A stretch of 64,000 nt of DNA from Spirochaetales bacterium (GTDB lineage: Bacteria > Spirochaetota > Spirochaetia > SZUA-6 > RPPD01). The stretch spans positions 1 to 64,000 of the forward strand of contig JAFGGG010000043.1 in the NCBI GenBank assembly GCA_016930675.1, in the 5' to 3' direction. The notes below the pieces were generated by a model. That model made no database searches and was not told where the DNA came from. It was given only the letters and a program-made list of their open reading frames with translations. Shown piece after piece: positions 52,681 to 60,864 of this stretch (positions are counted from its first letter, which is position 1; each line of letters opens with the position of its first letter). The position numbers and the translations under genes were made by a program.

Positions 52681-54453
52681 ATGAAAACATTACCAGCATG
52701 GAAATTAGAGCGTATCTATTCGTCATTTACCGGGAAAAAACTGCAAAATCATTTAAGGCTGCTGGGCAAGCATATCAAGCGTCTTGCCAAGCTAATCGAA
52801 TCTCCTCCTAAGACTCAAGATAAAAGGGCTTACTGGATTAAAGAATTCATTGATTGCTACAACATGTGCAGCGATCTGTTCGTCACTCTCTATGCCTTTG
52901 CCTATATGCACTACACAATTAATACGGCCAATTATGAAGCGATTAAATGCATGAACGACCTGGACAAAACCAAGATCTCTCTGATAAGCTCGATTGTTAC
53001 ATTTCGTAATACACTGGCAGGGGAAAAACAGCTGTTAAAAACAAGCCTCCGCCTGCTACCCGAACTTAAAAACTATGTGTTTTTTTTAAACGAGCAACTG
53101 ATTCTGCAAAAGCACCAGATGACTAAGGAGCAAGAAGAACTTGCAGCGGATCTCTCCCGTTCGGGCGCCGATCTCTGGAGCAGATTACAGGAAGCCGTCT
53201 CCTCTCAGACATCGGTTGTATGGGATGAGGAACATGGAAAGAAAAAGACAATCATCGAACTGCGGGCCCTGGCTCACGAACCCGACAGACAGGTAAGGCA
53301 CAAAGCCTATTCACTGGAGTTATCCGCGTGGGAGACTGTTAAAACCCCGCTGGCCTATGCCCTGAACGGAGTTAAAGGAGTTTCTGTAAGTCTTAATAAG
53401 CGCAGAGAGTATAAAAATACTCTGGAATGCTCTTTGCTCCAGGCCCGCATCTCCCGTAACGTCCTGAATTCACTTATTACCGTTATGGAGAAGGCACTGC
53501 CTGATTTCAGAAGATATCTCAAGGCTAAGGCGAAAATATTGGGTTTAAAAAAATTGGCTTTTTTCGATCTTTTTGCCCCCCTTTCCCCTTCAGCAGAAAA
53601 ATGGAGTTTTAGCCGGGCCAGAGATTTCATAATCCAGGGATTCGCTCGTTTTAGTCAGGAACTAAAAAACTTCGCGCTTAAGGCCTTTAATGAGAACTGG
53701 ATCGATGCGCAGCCAAAAACCGGGAAGATCGGCGGCGCTTATTGTATTTCCCTGCCTTTGCCGCAGGAATCACGTATTCTTTGCAACTTCGACGGTTCTT
53801 TTTCAGCTGTCACCACAATCGCTCACGAGCTCGGCCACGCGTATCACCATCATCTCCTGCGCAAGCACAGCGCCATCCACAGAGATTATCCGATGACTCT
53901 GGCGGAAACCGCTTCCATCTTTTGTGAAAATATTATAATCAACAACGCTTTGTTGAGTTTCCCCGCAGCGGAAAAAATAAACCTGCTTGAAATATTTCTG
54001 GCCGACAGCACCCAGGTTATAGTGGACATCCTTTCCCGCTTTTATTTTGAATCGGAACTGATTGATTTAAGAGCGGAAAAAGAACTTTCCGCGGATGAGT
54101 TAAACAACCTTATGCTCAAGGCCCAGCAAAAGACGTACGGTCAGGCTCTTGATCCCGCGCATCTTCACGCCTTTATGTGGGCGGTAAAAAGCCACTATTA
54201 CCGGTCGGAGCTGGCTTTTTACAATTATCCGTATGCTTTCGGACTGCTGTTCGGATTGGGGCTGCACGCTCTTTATACAGAGCAGGGCGCGAGTTTTACA
54301 ACTGTTTATGATAAATTATTAAAGGATACAGGCCGTATGAACTGCATGGAGTTGACACGGCAGGTGGGATTTAATATCGAATCCACGGTTTTTTGGCAAA
54401 AAGGAATGGACATTATTAAAAAGCGGATCGATGAGTTTGTATCCTTAGCATAG
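52681..54453 (+). CDS. pepF: Oligoendopeptidase F (M3)
   Basis: The protein is 590 aa from the ATG at 52681. The zinc site is TIAHELGHAYHHHLL with ETASIFCENI as the third ligand, the M3B pattern. The N-terminal helical domain and the substrate-channel block SAVTTIAH are standard. It cleaves short cytoplasmic peptides. Length fits the family (about 600). It has no signal peptide, unlike the M3-like lipoprotein at 8895. Promoter-like boxes directly abut the start codon. Confidence 0.88.
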   Translation: MKTLPAWKLERIYSSFTGKKLQNHLRLLGKHIKRLAKLIESPPKTQDKRAYWIKEFIDCYNMCSDLFVTLYAFAYMHYTINTANYEAIKCMNDLDKTKISLISSIVTFRNTLAGEKQLLKTSLRLLPELKNYVFFLNEQLILQKHQMTKEQEELAADLSRSGADLWSRLQEAVSSQTSVVWDEEHGKKKTIIELRALAHEPDRQVRHKAYSLELSAWETVKTPLAYALNGVKGVSVSLNKRREYKNTLECSLLQARISRNVLNSLITVMEKALPDFRRYLKAKAKILGLKKLAFFDLFAPLSPSAEKWSFSRARDFIIQGFARFSQELKNFALKAFNENWIDAQPKTGKIGGAYCISLPLPQESRILCNFDGSFSAVTTIAHELGHAYHHHLLRKHSAIHRDYPMTLAETASIFCENIIINNALLSFPAAEKINLLEIFLADSTQVIVDILSRFYFESELIDLRAEKELSADELNNLMLKAQQKTYGQALDPAHLHAFMWAVKSHYYRSELAFYNYPYAFGLLFGLGLHALYTEQGASFTTVYDKLLKDTGRMNCMELTRQVGFNIESTVFWQKGMDIIKKRIDEFVSLA

Positions 54454-54502
54454 CTTGTTACTTTAAATCTATGAACACCGTGTGCTCAGTGAGAAATAAA
54501 AC

Positions 54503-55711
54503 TCAATCCTCAAGAATAATTATTTCCACCCGCCGGTTCTGCGCCATACCCTCTTCAGTATCATTACTGGCTACGGGCTCGGTTGCTCCTCTTCCTTCAT
54601 AAAGAAAGCGCTCGGCAGGTATGCCTTTGCTTACCAAATAATCCACTATGGTCTTGGCCCGCTCTACGGAAAGGGTATACTGTGATTCTTCGCTTCCCCA
54701 GCGCGCCGTATGGCCGACAACCAGAAAGGTTCTTCCTTCTATTTTTTTAAGAGCTTCCACAAGAGCGTCGAGTCTACTGTATTCCTCAGGCTTAACTACC
54801 GCTTTATCCGCGATGAAATGTATTTTGTTCAGAGTAAGTGCAACTCCCTCTTCACGTTCTTCGACTACGATATCGGGGATATTCGAATCCTCCAACTCTT
54901 CGATAATATCCTTTTTTATCTCATCCCTGTCCATCACCACAATCATATCGAACCAGGTAAGAATAAAGCCTTTGTATAATTCCTCCGTGCCGTTATCATA
55001 CATATAGGTCTCTTCCACCAGATCCCTCATAAACTGCGGCCGTTTGCCTTCACTGTCAAAATAAATGGTCACTACATGCTTGCCGCTGATATTGCGGATG
55101 CGTTCATCGCCGTATACATCATCCCCGGCTTTATAGCGCATAGCGTATTGCGCCTGAATAACATCGCACTCCACTCCGTTATACATTCCCTTGCCCTTAT
55201 ATTCATATTCACAATAAAAAGGCACTCTGGTGAAGACACCGTCATGTAAAGGCTCAACGATCCGCATACCGTAAGCCCGCCACTTTTCACCGACTGTTAC
55301 GGCTTTTTTGGGAAATACCGGAAAACCGCGCAGCAGAGGATAAGCCTGACTCTCATGAATTACGTAATGTCCGTCGGAATTAATCCTAAACCTGGACTCG
55401 ATGGTTTTATCGATTCTGCGGGCAACATGGCGCGTTTCCCGCTTCATCTCCTCCAACACATAAAATTTACCCTGATACACCTCATTCTGTCCGGTCTCAT
55501 CTTCCGCGACCGTTAACACGCCTCTCACCTCCCGGTAGATATATCCCTGATAGCTGCCGTTAACGCGTTTACTGAGGTCATGTCTCTCCGTAAGCTTGAA
55601 TTTTTCTCCGGGGATAAATTGAATTTCAAAGGTCTGCTGGGAATAAATGAAAGCAGGAATTACAAAGCAAAGCATAAATATAACGCATACAACCTTTTTT
55701 CTTATATGCAT
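54503..55711 (-). CDS. OmpA-family outer-membrane protein with large N-terminal domain
   Basis: The 402-aa protein has a signal peptide ending near PAFIYSQ, then a unique beta-rich domain of about 240 residues (EKWRAYGMRIVEPLHDGVFT, YEYKGKGMYNGVECDVIQAQ), and a C-terminal OmpA peptidoglycan-binding domain: HFIADKAVVKPEEYSRL, FLVVGHTARWG, LSVERAKTIVDYL and AQNRRVEIIILED. It differs from the FlgD-Ig OmpA at 18317. It lies 11 nt after the DOMON lipoprotein gene on the same strand, so the two are probably co-expressed envelope proteins. Confidence 0.85.
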   Translation of the reverse strand: MHIRKKVVCVIFMLCFVIPAFIYSQQTFEIQFIPGEKFKLTERHDLSKRVNGSYQGYIYREVRGVLTVAEDETGQNEVYQGKFYVLEEMKRETRHVARRIDKTIESRFRINSDGHYVIHESQAYPLLRGFPVFPKKAVTVGEKWRAYGMRIVEPLHDGVFTRVPFYCEYEYKGKGMYNGVECDVIQAQYAMRYKAGDDVYGDERIRNISGKHVVTIYFDSEGKRPQFMRDLVEETYMYDNGTEELYKGFILTWFDMIVVMDRDEIKKDIIEELEDSNIPDIVVEEREEGVALTLNKIHFIADKAVVKPEEYSRLDALVEALKKIEGRTFLVVGHTARWGSEESQYTLSVERAKTIVDYLVSKGIPAERFLYEGRGATEPVASNDTEEGMAQNRRVEIIILED

Positions 55712-55722
55712 AAATCCGCTCC

Positions 55723-56280
55723 TTACTTTAATTTTAGCACAACACCCTGCCTAAAACTATGCATGTCTGTAAATGAATCCTGTCCACTATACCCTATAAT
55801 AAGCTGCAGTTCTTCCTGGCCGTCTTTTATAAAGCCTGATGTTTGCAACTCCACTTCCAACGTAGTCAGATTATCCGTTTCTTTTACTGCCACATCGGTT
55901 ACCACACTTTCCGTAACAAACAGATCTTCATGGCCGTGTCCGACTCCGATCTGCTCTTTAAACTGCGGCCGGCCGTCTTTGACAAAACCGATAATAATAT
56001 GAGCATTATTCATTACTTTAGAACCCAACCCAAGCGAAACCCAGCCTGTTGTTTGCGCCACCAGAGCAAAACTGACTGATTGCTTTTTACGCGCCGCATA
56101 GAGAGTACATTGCGCATACTCCTTTTTAAAGCTGTATTCATCTTGAGTCACCACACCGTCTATCTGAGGCGTATGAGCGGTAACAGCCAAACCGTCTGCG
56201 GACTGGGGCGAATTGCCGCAATTAAAAAACAGCAGACAGGATAATACGGACAAACATAGCGCACATAGTATTAAACGCAT
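55723..56280 (-). CDS. DOMON-domain lipoprotein
   Basis: The 185-aa protein has a lipoprotein signal (LLFFNC) and a DOMON-type beta sandwich: IDGVVTQDEYSFKKEYAQCT, SVSFALVAQTTGWVSLGLGS and NAHIIIGFVKDGRPQFKEQI. DOMON domains bind haem or sugars. A GVGHGHED cluster offers histidines. It is the upstream member of a pair with the OmpA protein. Together with the CxxCH-containing proteins near 57-59 kb it hints at periplasmic redox chemistry, but haem binding is unproven. Confidence 0.75.
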   Translation of the reverse strand: MRLILCALCLSVLSCLLFFNCGNSPQSADGLAVTAHTPQIDGVVTQDEYSFKKEYAQCTLYAARKKQSVSFALVAQTTGWVSLGLGSKVMNNAHIIIGFVKDGRPQFKEQIGVGHGHEDLFVTESVVTDVAVKETDNLTTLEVELQTSGFIKDGQEELQLIIGYSGQDSFTDMHSFRQGVVLKLK

Positions 56281-56358
56281 GGTACTACCTCCTTTTTAAT
56301 TACTATTAAATAATAACTGAGAATAAAATACAATAGCGATAGATTATTTTAAAAAGGG

Positions 56359-56883
56359 CTAAGCCCAGGTCCGTATTTTATAATCGCGAATGGTTTCTAC
56401 CTTGGTGGGATAAATATTTTCAATAATGTCGTCAGGCTTAAACCACATTTTTACTTCATTTTCCGCGCTTTCATCGGAATCAGAACAATGGATAACATTT
56501 TCCATGATGCCTTTTTTATTGATTCTGCCGTAGGCACCGCGGATTGTAATGGGATCGGCCTCTAATGGATTGGTCGCTCCCGCGATTTTACGGACTTTGG
56601 TAATGGCATCGTCACCCTCATATACCATCACCAAAACCCGCTCATAATCGGGGCCGTATGTTTTGCCGGAAAAGTATTCATACAGATCATTAAAAAAGGG
56701 CTTTTCCTTAAGATGCGCGTAATGCTTTTCCGCGATCTCGCGAGATACTTTTACAATCTTGGCGGCGATTATGCGGAGGCGGGCCTCCGAAAGCCTGGTT
56801 AAAATATTACCCGTCAATGATTTCACCAAAGCGTCGGGCTTTAAAATTATAAGTGTATATTGTGTTTTTTCCTTGTTTTGCAT
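56359..56883 (-). CDS. ndk: Nucleoside diphosphate kinase
   Basis: The 174-aa enzyme transfers the gamma phosphate between nucleotides. LIILKPDALVKSLTGNI opens the fold, IRGAYG is conserved, and NVIHCSDSDESAENEV carries the phosphohistidine. It is longer than the usual 140-150 residues because of insertions around EYFSGKTYGPDYERV and a C-terminal extension (NIYPTKVETIRDYKIRTWA). The distance to the DOMON gene (78 nt) suggests separate control. Confidence 0.9.
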   Translation of the reverse strand: MQNKEKTQYTLIILKPDALVKSLTGNILTRLSEARLRIIAAKIVKVSREIAEKHYAHLKEKPFFNDLYEYFSGKTYGPDYERVLVMVYEGDDAITKVRKIAGATNPLEADPITIRGAYGRINKKGIMENVIHCSDSDESAENEVKMWFKPDDIIENIYPTKVETIRDYKIRTWA

Positions 56884-57007
56884 AGTGGTTGTACTGTATA
56901 CAATTCAAAAAATAAAATCAAGACACAAAAATCATACTTCTATTTTACTGCTTGCTTAATTCGAACAGCACAATTATAATGGTGCTATAGAAAAAGGAGT
57001 ATATGGC

Positions 57008-58441
57008 ATGCCCGCCAGAAAGTTCACACCTATAACCCGCAAGGTGAATGTAATTATCGTGATCTCCTTGCTCCTGGGCATCGGCGGCATAATCGTATTT
57101 TTCTCTCTGGCCTTGATACGGGAGATTGCCGCTTCGCTTGAGAAAAACTTAAAGCAACACACAGACACGGTTAAAGTCTCAATCAGAAGTATTATGGTGC
57201 CGGGATACGCCGATATAGCTACCCGCTACTTTGAGGAGGTAACCGCGGCGAATCCAGATGTATCGGTCAAACTGTTCAGAGAGAACGGAAAACCAGCATT
57301 TTCAGACGACAACACTATCCGCACGGTTAATGAAAACCAGGGTTATGAAAGATTTTCCCCTAACGAGCCCCGGATCGACGTTTCGGATATCCCGGAACAG
57401 CCGTATTTTAAAGACGCGTTAACCGTCTCTCCTGAAGAAAAGCTGGTATCTTTTCAAACGCAAAAAGGCGACGCGATTTTTTTCACAGTCTATGAAAAGC
57501 TGCAGAACCGCCCCAGCTGCATGAAATGCCACGGCGCCACGCATACAATCCGCGGTGTAATCTGCATTGAAAGCAATATTACCGCATCGATTAATAAGCA
57601 AACTCTCTATCTGATAATCTCATACTCTCTTTTTGTGGTTTTATTGATCGGCCTTACCGTAATTCTCACTCAATTCCTCAGACGCACGGTTATTCTGCCG
57701 GTACAGACCATAGGCGCCGTATGCACAAACGTTACCGCGGGTCAGTTCGATAAACGTGTCGATATAAAAAATAACGACGAGATCGGAGTATTAGGCAGTA
57801 CAGTCAATCAAATGGTACAGGGACTCTATGAAAGATTCAAACTCTCCAAGTTTGTCTCATCCTCAACGCTGCAGTCGCTTAAAACCGAGAAGGCCGGAGA
57901 AAAACTGCCCCTCACTATTCTGTTCAGTGATATCCGCGGTTTTACGTCTTATTCCGAGAAAAAACCGCCCGAGGATGTGGTTGAATCATTAAACAAGATG
58001 CTCAACTTTCAAACTGAAATCATTACTGAAAACGGCGGTGATGTGGACAAATATGTAGGTGATGAAATTGTGGCTATTTTCACCACCGAAAATCCCGAAC
58101 TTTCCGCCTGCCGTACCGCCTTGCTCATTCAAAAGGAGCTGTCAGAAAAAAGCGGTTCAGCATACAGCGGTTTACAGGTGGGAATCGGTATTAATGTGGG
58201 AGAGGTTATTTTAGGTATGATCGGATCTGAAAAACGCGCTGATTATACGGTTATAGGCGACAATGTAAATACCGCCTCCCGTCTTTGCAATGCGGCCAAA
58301 GCCGGACAAATTATTATCGCCCACAGTATCTATCAAAGGGTTAAAGCTTCAGTGCTCACGGACGGACCGTTTCGGGTGCGGGTAAAAGGAAAAGATCAGT
58401 ACTTGCGTGTTTATCTGTTAAAGGCGCTTAAAAAGGAGTGA
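57008..58441 (+). CDS. Membrane class III cyclase with CxxCH haem-type sensor
   Basis: The 477-aa protein has TM1 (about 15-37), a periplasmic DUF3365/Tll0287-like domain (about 40-200) with CMKCH at 171-175, a c-type haem site, TM2 (about 202-222), HAMP, then a class III adenylate/guanylate cyclase domain. Catalytic residues are intact: FSDIRGFT (Asp308), KYVGDEI (Lys348, Asp352) and YTVIGDNVNTASRL. The lysine favours ATP, so cAMP is likely. AAGGAG precedes the ATG at 57008. The P460-like gene follows with no gap. I infer a haem-based redox or NO/CO sensor. No cAMP receptor of the Crp type is in the window. Confidence 0.85.
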   Translation: MPARKFTPITRKVNVIIVISLLLGIGGIIVFFSLALIREIAASLEKNLKQHTDTVKVSIRSIMVPGYADIATRYFEEVTAANPDVSVKLFRENGKPAFSDDNTIRTVNENQGYERFSPNEPRIDVSDIPEQPYFKDALTVSPEEKLVSFQTQKGDAIFFTVYEKLQNRPSCMKCHGATHTIRGVICIESNITASINKQTLYLIISYSLFVVLLIGLTVILTQFLRRTVILPVQTIGAVCTNVTAGQFDKRVDIKNNDEIGVLGSTVNQMVQGLYERFKLSKFVSSSTLQSLKTEKAGEKLPLTILFSDIRGFTSYSEKKPPEDVVESLNKMLNFQTEIITENGGDVDKYVGDEIVAIFTTENPELSACRTALLIQKELSEKSGSAYSGLQVGIGINVGEVILGMIGSEKRADYTVIGDNVNTASRLCNAAKAGQIIIAHSIYQRVKASVLTDGPFRVRVKGKDQYLRVYLLKALKKE

Positions 58442-58444
58442 GTG

Positions 58445-58972
58445 ATGAGACAGGTATTATCAGTTATCTGCTTATGCGCGATTTTTTGGAACTGCGCACC
58501 GGAAACAAAAAAATATCTGATACCTGAAGATTACGCTTCATGGAAAAGAACCACCAATGTAGAGTTGAACTACCCCATACCAGGACACCTGGAGCATTAC
58601 CGCAAGATATTCATCAACGAAATCGGAGAAAAAGTGGCAGTGACTACTGTAGACGGCAAGAAACACTATACCTATCCTACGGGAACAATTATTGTAAAAG
58701 AGGTATATCCCGCGCTTGAATATAAAGCAGGCGATAAACCGGGGATGCTTACGGTCATGATAAAAGATTCCGCTCATCCCCAAGCTCGCGGCGGCTGGAT
58801 ATGGATAGTGCAGGATTTAAAGAATCCTCTCAACGAATACACTGTTTTTACAAGTGATTTTTGCCTTGATTGCCATACGGATGCCAATCGCAGACACGAT
58901 CTGGGACCGGGCAATCCGGATGAAGAATTTCGCGATTATGTGTTTTTTCCTTACGAGGGAGGTGTAGAGTAA
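58445..58972 (+). CDS. Cytochrome P460-like haem lipoprotein
   Basis: The protein is 175 aa from the ATG at 58445 (AAGGAG 6 nt upstream; the GTG at 58442 is the track start). A lipoprotein signal ends in FWNC. The P460 family pattern is seen at TYPTGTIIVKEVYPA, whose lysine could be the haem-crosslinking residue, then GGWIWIVQD and the haem site CLDCH (140-144). P460 proteins bind and oxidise or reduce NO and hydroxylamine; cytochrome c'-beta relatives bind NO or CO. It follows the cyclase gene by 3 nt, so it likely feeds the cyclase sensor. Element B follows its stop. Confidence 0.82.
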   Translation: MRQVLSVICLCAIFWNCAPETKKYLIPEDYASWKRTTNVELNYPIPGHLEHYRKIFINEIGEKVAVTTVDGKKHYTYPTGTIIVKEVYPALEYKAGDKPGMLTVMIKDSAHPQARGGWIWIVQDLKNPLNEYTVFTSDFCLDCHTDANRRHDLGPGNPDEEFRDYVFFPYEGGVE

Positions 58973-59090
58973 ACATACCATCGGCAAAGCTGATGATACG
59001 CGGGGGAGCGAAGGTGGCCGAAAAAGCCACCGTCTACTGACCATCTTTTTAACCGCTCCTATAGGTGGCGGCTTTTTCGGAAGCAAAAAA
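58972..59090 (+). repeat. Hairpin element B of the dispersed family
   Basis: It contains the 5' hairpin CATACCATCGGC-aaa-GCTGATGATACG, a GGGGGAGCGAAGGTGG link, and AAAAAGCCACC...GGTGGCGGCTTTTTCGGAAG. Compared with element A, the eighth base pair of the 5' stem changes from C-G to T-A on both sides, a compensatory change. It lies between the P460 gene and the convergent TetR gene. Confidence 0.75.
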
Positions 59091-59093
59091 GAA

Positions 59094-59681
59094 CTAGATT
59101 TTTATATCCATTGAATTTTCAATGGAAATTTTCAAGAATTTTATTATATCGGCTTCTTTAATATCAATTGAACTGGCGCGGGAAAGTCTTACTGCATTTA
59201 AAATTCCTAAAAAAAAGACCATTAGAGCCGTCTCAATAAAGCGTTTGTTAAATCCATTAATAGTCGGTTTGCTTTTCGAAATGGAGCGAATAAGCTCGTA
59301 GATCATAGTACTTAAGACCTCGATCTTTTCTTCAATTTTCGTGAAAGCGATAGCTTCGGATAAGAGTATATTAATAAGATCCACATCCTTAAGTATTTCC
59401 GGAAGAAATTTTTCAATAATAGCCTTAAGCTTGGATTCATCGCTTTCCTGAGAGGAAACGGTCTGTAAAAGCCGGTCATAAAGATCTTTCCAGCCTTCCT
59501 CGACAATTACTTTCATTATTTCATCTTTGCTTGGAAAATAAGTATAAATACTTCCCACCGGCAGGTTGGTTGCTTTTACTATATCCGATATAGATGTGTT
59601 AAAAAAACCTTGTTTTGAAAAGAGTGTTTTCGAAGCTTCCAAGATTAAAGCGCGCTTATTTTCATCCTTTAATCTCGCCAT
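59094..59681 (-). CDS. TetR-family transcription regulator
   Basis: The 195-aa protein has the N-terminal TetR helix-turn-helix: ILEASKTLFSKQGFFNTSIS, DIVKATNLPVGSIYTYFPSK and DEIMKVIVEEGW. The C-terminal ligand domain is helical with a hydrophobic pocket (ETALMVFFLGILNAVRL). GGAGG precedes the ATG. The gene faces the P460 gene and is divergent from nothing, so its targets are unknown; an adjoining efflux pump, the usual target, is missing. Confidence 0.85.
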   Translation of the reverse strand: MARLKDENKRALILEASKTLFSKQGFFNTSISDIVKATNLPVGSIYTYFPSKDEIMKVIVEEGWKDLYDRLLQTVSSQESDESKLKAIIEKFLPEILKDVDLINILLSEAIAFTKIEEKIEVLSTMIYELIRSISKSKPTINGFNKRFIETALMVFFLGILNAVRLSRASSIDIKEADIIKFLKISIENSMDIKI

Positions 59682-59802
59682 ATTTCCTCCATTTAATCAC
59701 AGAAGCATTTTATGTATTACTTTGTAAAATTATCTTTATAATAGTAATTATTTTATATGATCGTGTAAATAGTAAAAGACCATGAACTGTTATTTTAAAA
59801 GC

Positions 59803-60864
59803 TTAATCGGAATACTGCTTGCTTATTTCATAAAACCGGTTTTTTTGTTCTATAAAAATATCCACGATTTTGGGATCAAAATGCAATCCGGAATCCGTTT
59901 TTATTATTCGTTCTGTTTTTTCTTTTGTATATGCTTCTTTATATATTCTTTGATTCATCAACGCGTCATAAACGTCCGCCAAAGCAACTATGCGTGCTTC
60001 CAATGGAATACTCTCAGATTTTAAGCCCTCAATATAGCCGCTGCCGTCCCATTTCTCATGATGGTATAAAGCGATATTTTTCGCCATAGCATCAATCTCC
60101 GGTGAATCCAGGATTTTAAATCCAATGACAACATGCTCTTTCATCTTTTCATATTCGTCTTCCGAGTATTTACCTTTTTTCTTCAAAATATTATCCGGAA
60201 TACCCACCTTTCCTATATCATGCAGCGGTGAATATACTTTTATCTTTTTGATAAAATCCAGACTACAGCCGTAATTCTCAGCTAAAAGCACGGAATATGC
60301 GCTTACCCGTTTTATATGGTTACCCGTGTCAATATCATTATAAATATTTGCGTTTTCAAGCGCCGTAATTAAGGCAACCGTTAAATTATTTACTTTCTTT
60401 GTCTTTTCTTCTACCAGATGAATAAGGTGTATCTCACTGTTTTGCAGTAAGGAATTCTTTACTTCCAACTCATTCAGCACCCGTTTAAGCTTTAAATGAG
60501 TGTTAACCCTGGCAATCAATTCAGCTTTATTAAAAGGTTTGGTTATATAATCAACCCCGCCGACCTTGAATGCCTTTACAATGTTGTCTACATCTCCCAG
60601 TCCGGTAACAAAAATAATTGGAATTTCCTGCAGCAATTTGTTGTCATTCAAATACTGGGCAACCTGTATGCCACTCATTACCGGCATCATAATGTCCAGG
60701 AGAATCAAATCAGGCAGATTGTCCGTTCTATTTTCAAACAGTTCAATCACATCCTGTCCGCTTTTGGCCATCATTATGTCACAATCCGCGTTCTTTTGCA
60801 GAATTGAAGCAAGAAGTTTCCTGTTTTCCGCTACATCATCAACAATAAGTACTTTAGCTGCCAT
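59803..60864 (-). CDS. HD-GYP-type c-di-GMP phosphodiesterase response regulator
   Basis: The 353-aa protein has a receiver domain (KVLIVDDVAENRKLLASILQ with the phospho-Asp in LILLDIMMPVMSG, and KPFNKAEL) and, after a coiled coil, an HD domain of the HD-GYP group. The metal site is seen at TGNHIKRV, SPLHDIGKVGIPDNIL, HVVIGFKIL, YHHEKWDGSGY and ALADVYDALMN. The GYP triplet is replaced by SGYIEG, so c-di-GMP hydrolysis is likely but not certain. It starts inside the end of the hybrid kinase gene (11-nt overlap), making the kinase its probable phosphodonor. Confidence 0.85.
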   Translation of the reverse strand: MAAKVLIVDDVAENRKLLASILQKNADCDIMMAKSGQDVIELFENRTDNLPDLILLDIMMPVMSGIQVAQYLNDNKLLQEIPIIFVTGLGDVDNIVKAFKVGGVDYITKPFNKAELIARVNTHLKLKRVLNELEVKNSLLQNSEIHLIHLVEEKTKKVNNLTVALITALENANIYNDIDTGNHIKRVSAYSVLLAENYGCSLDFIKKIKVYSPLHDIGKVGIPDNILKKKGKYSEDEYEKMKEHVVIGFKILDSPEIDAMAKNIALYHHEKWDGSGYIEGLKSESIPLEARIVALADVYDALMNQRIYKEAYTKEKTERIIKTDSGLHFDPKIVDIFIEQKNRFYEISKQYSD

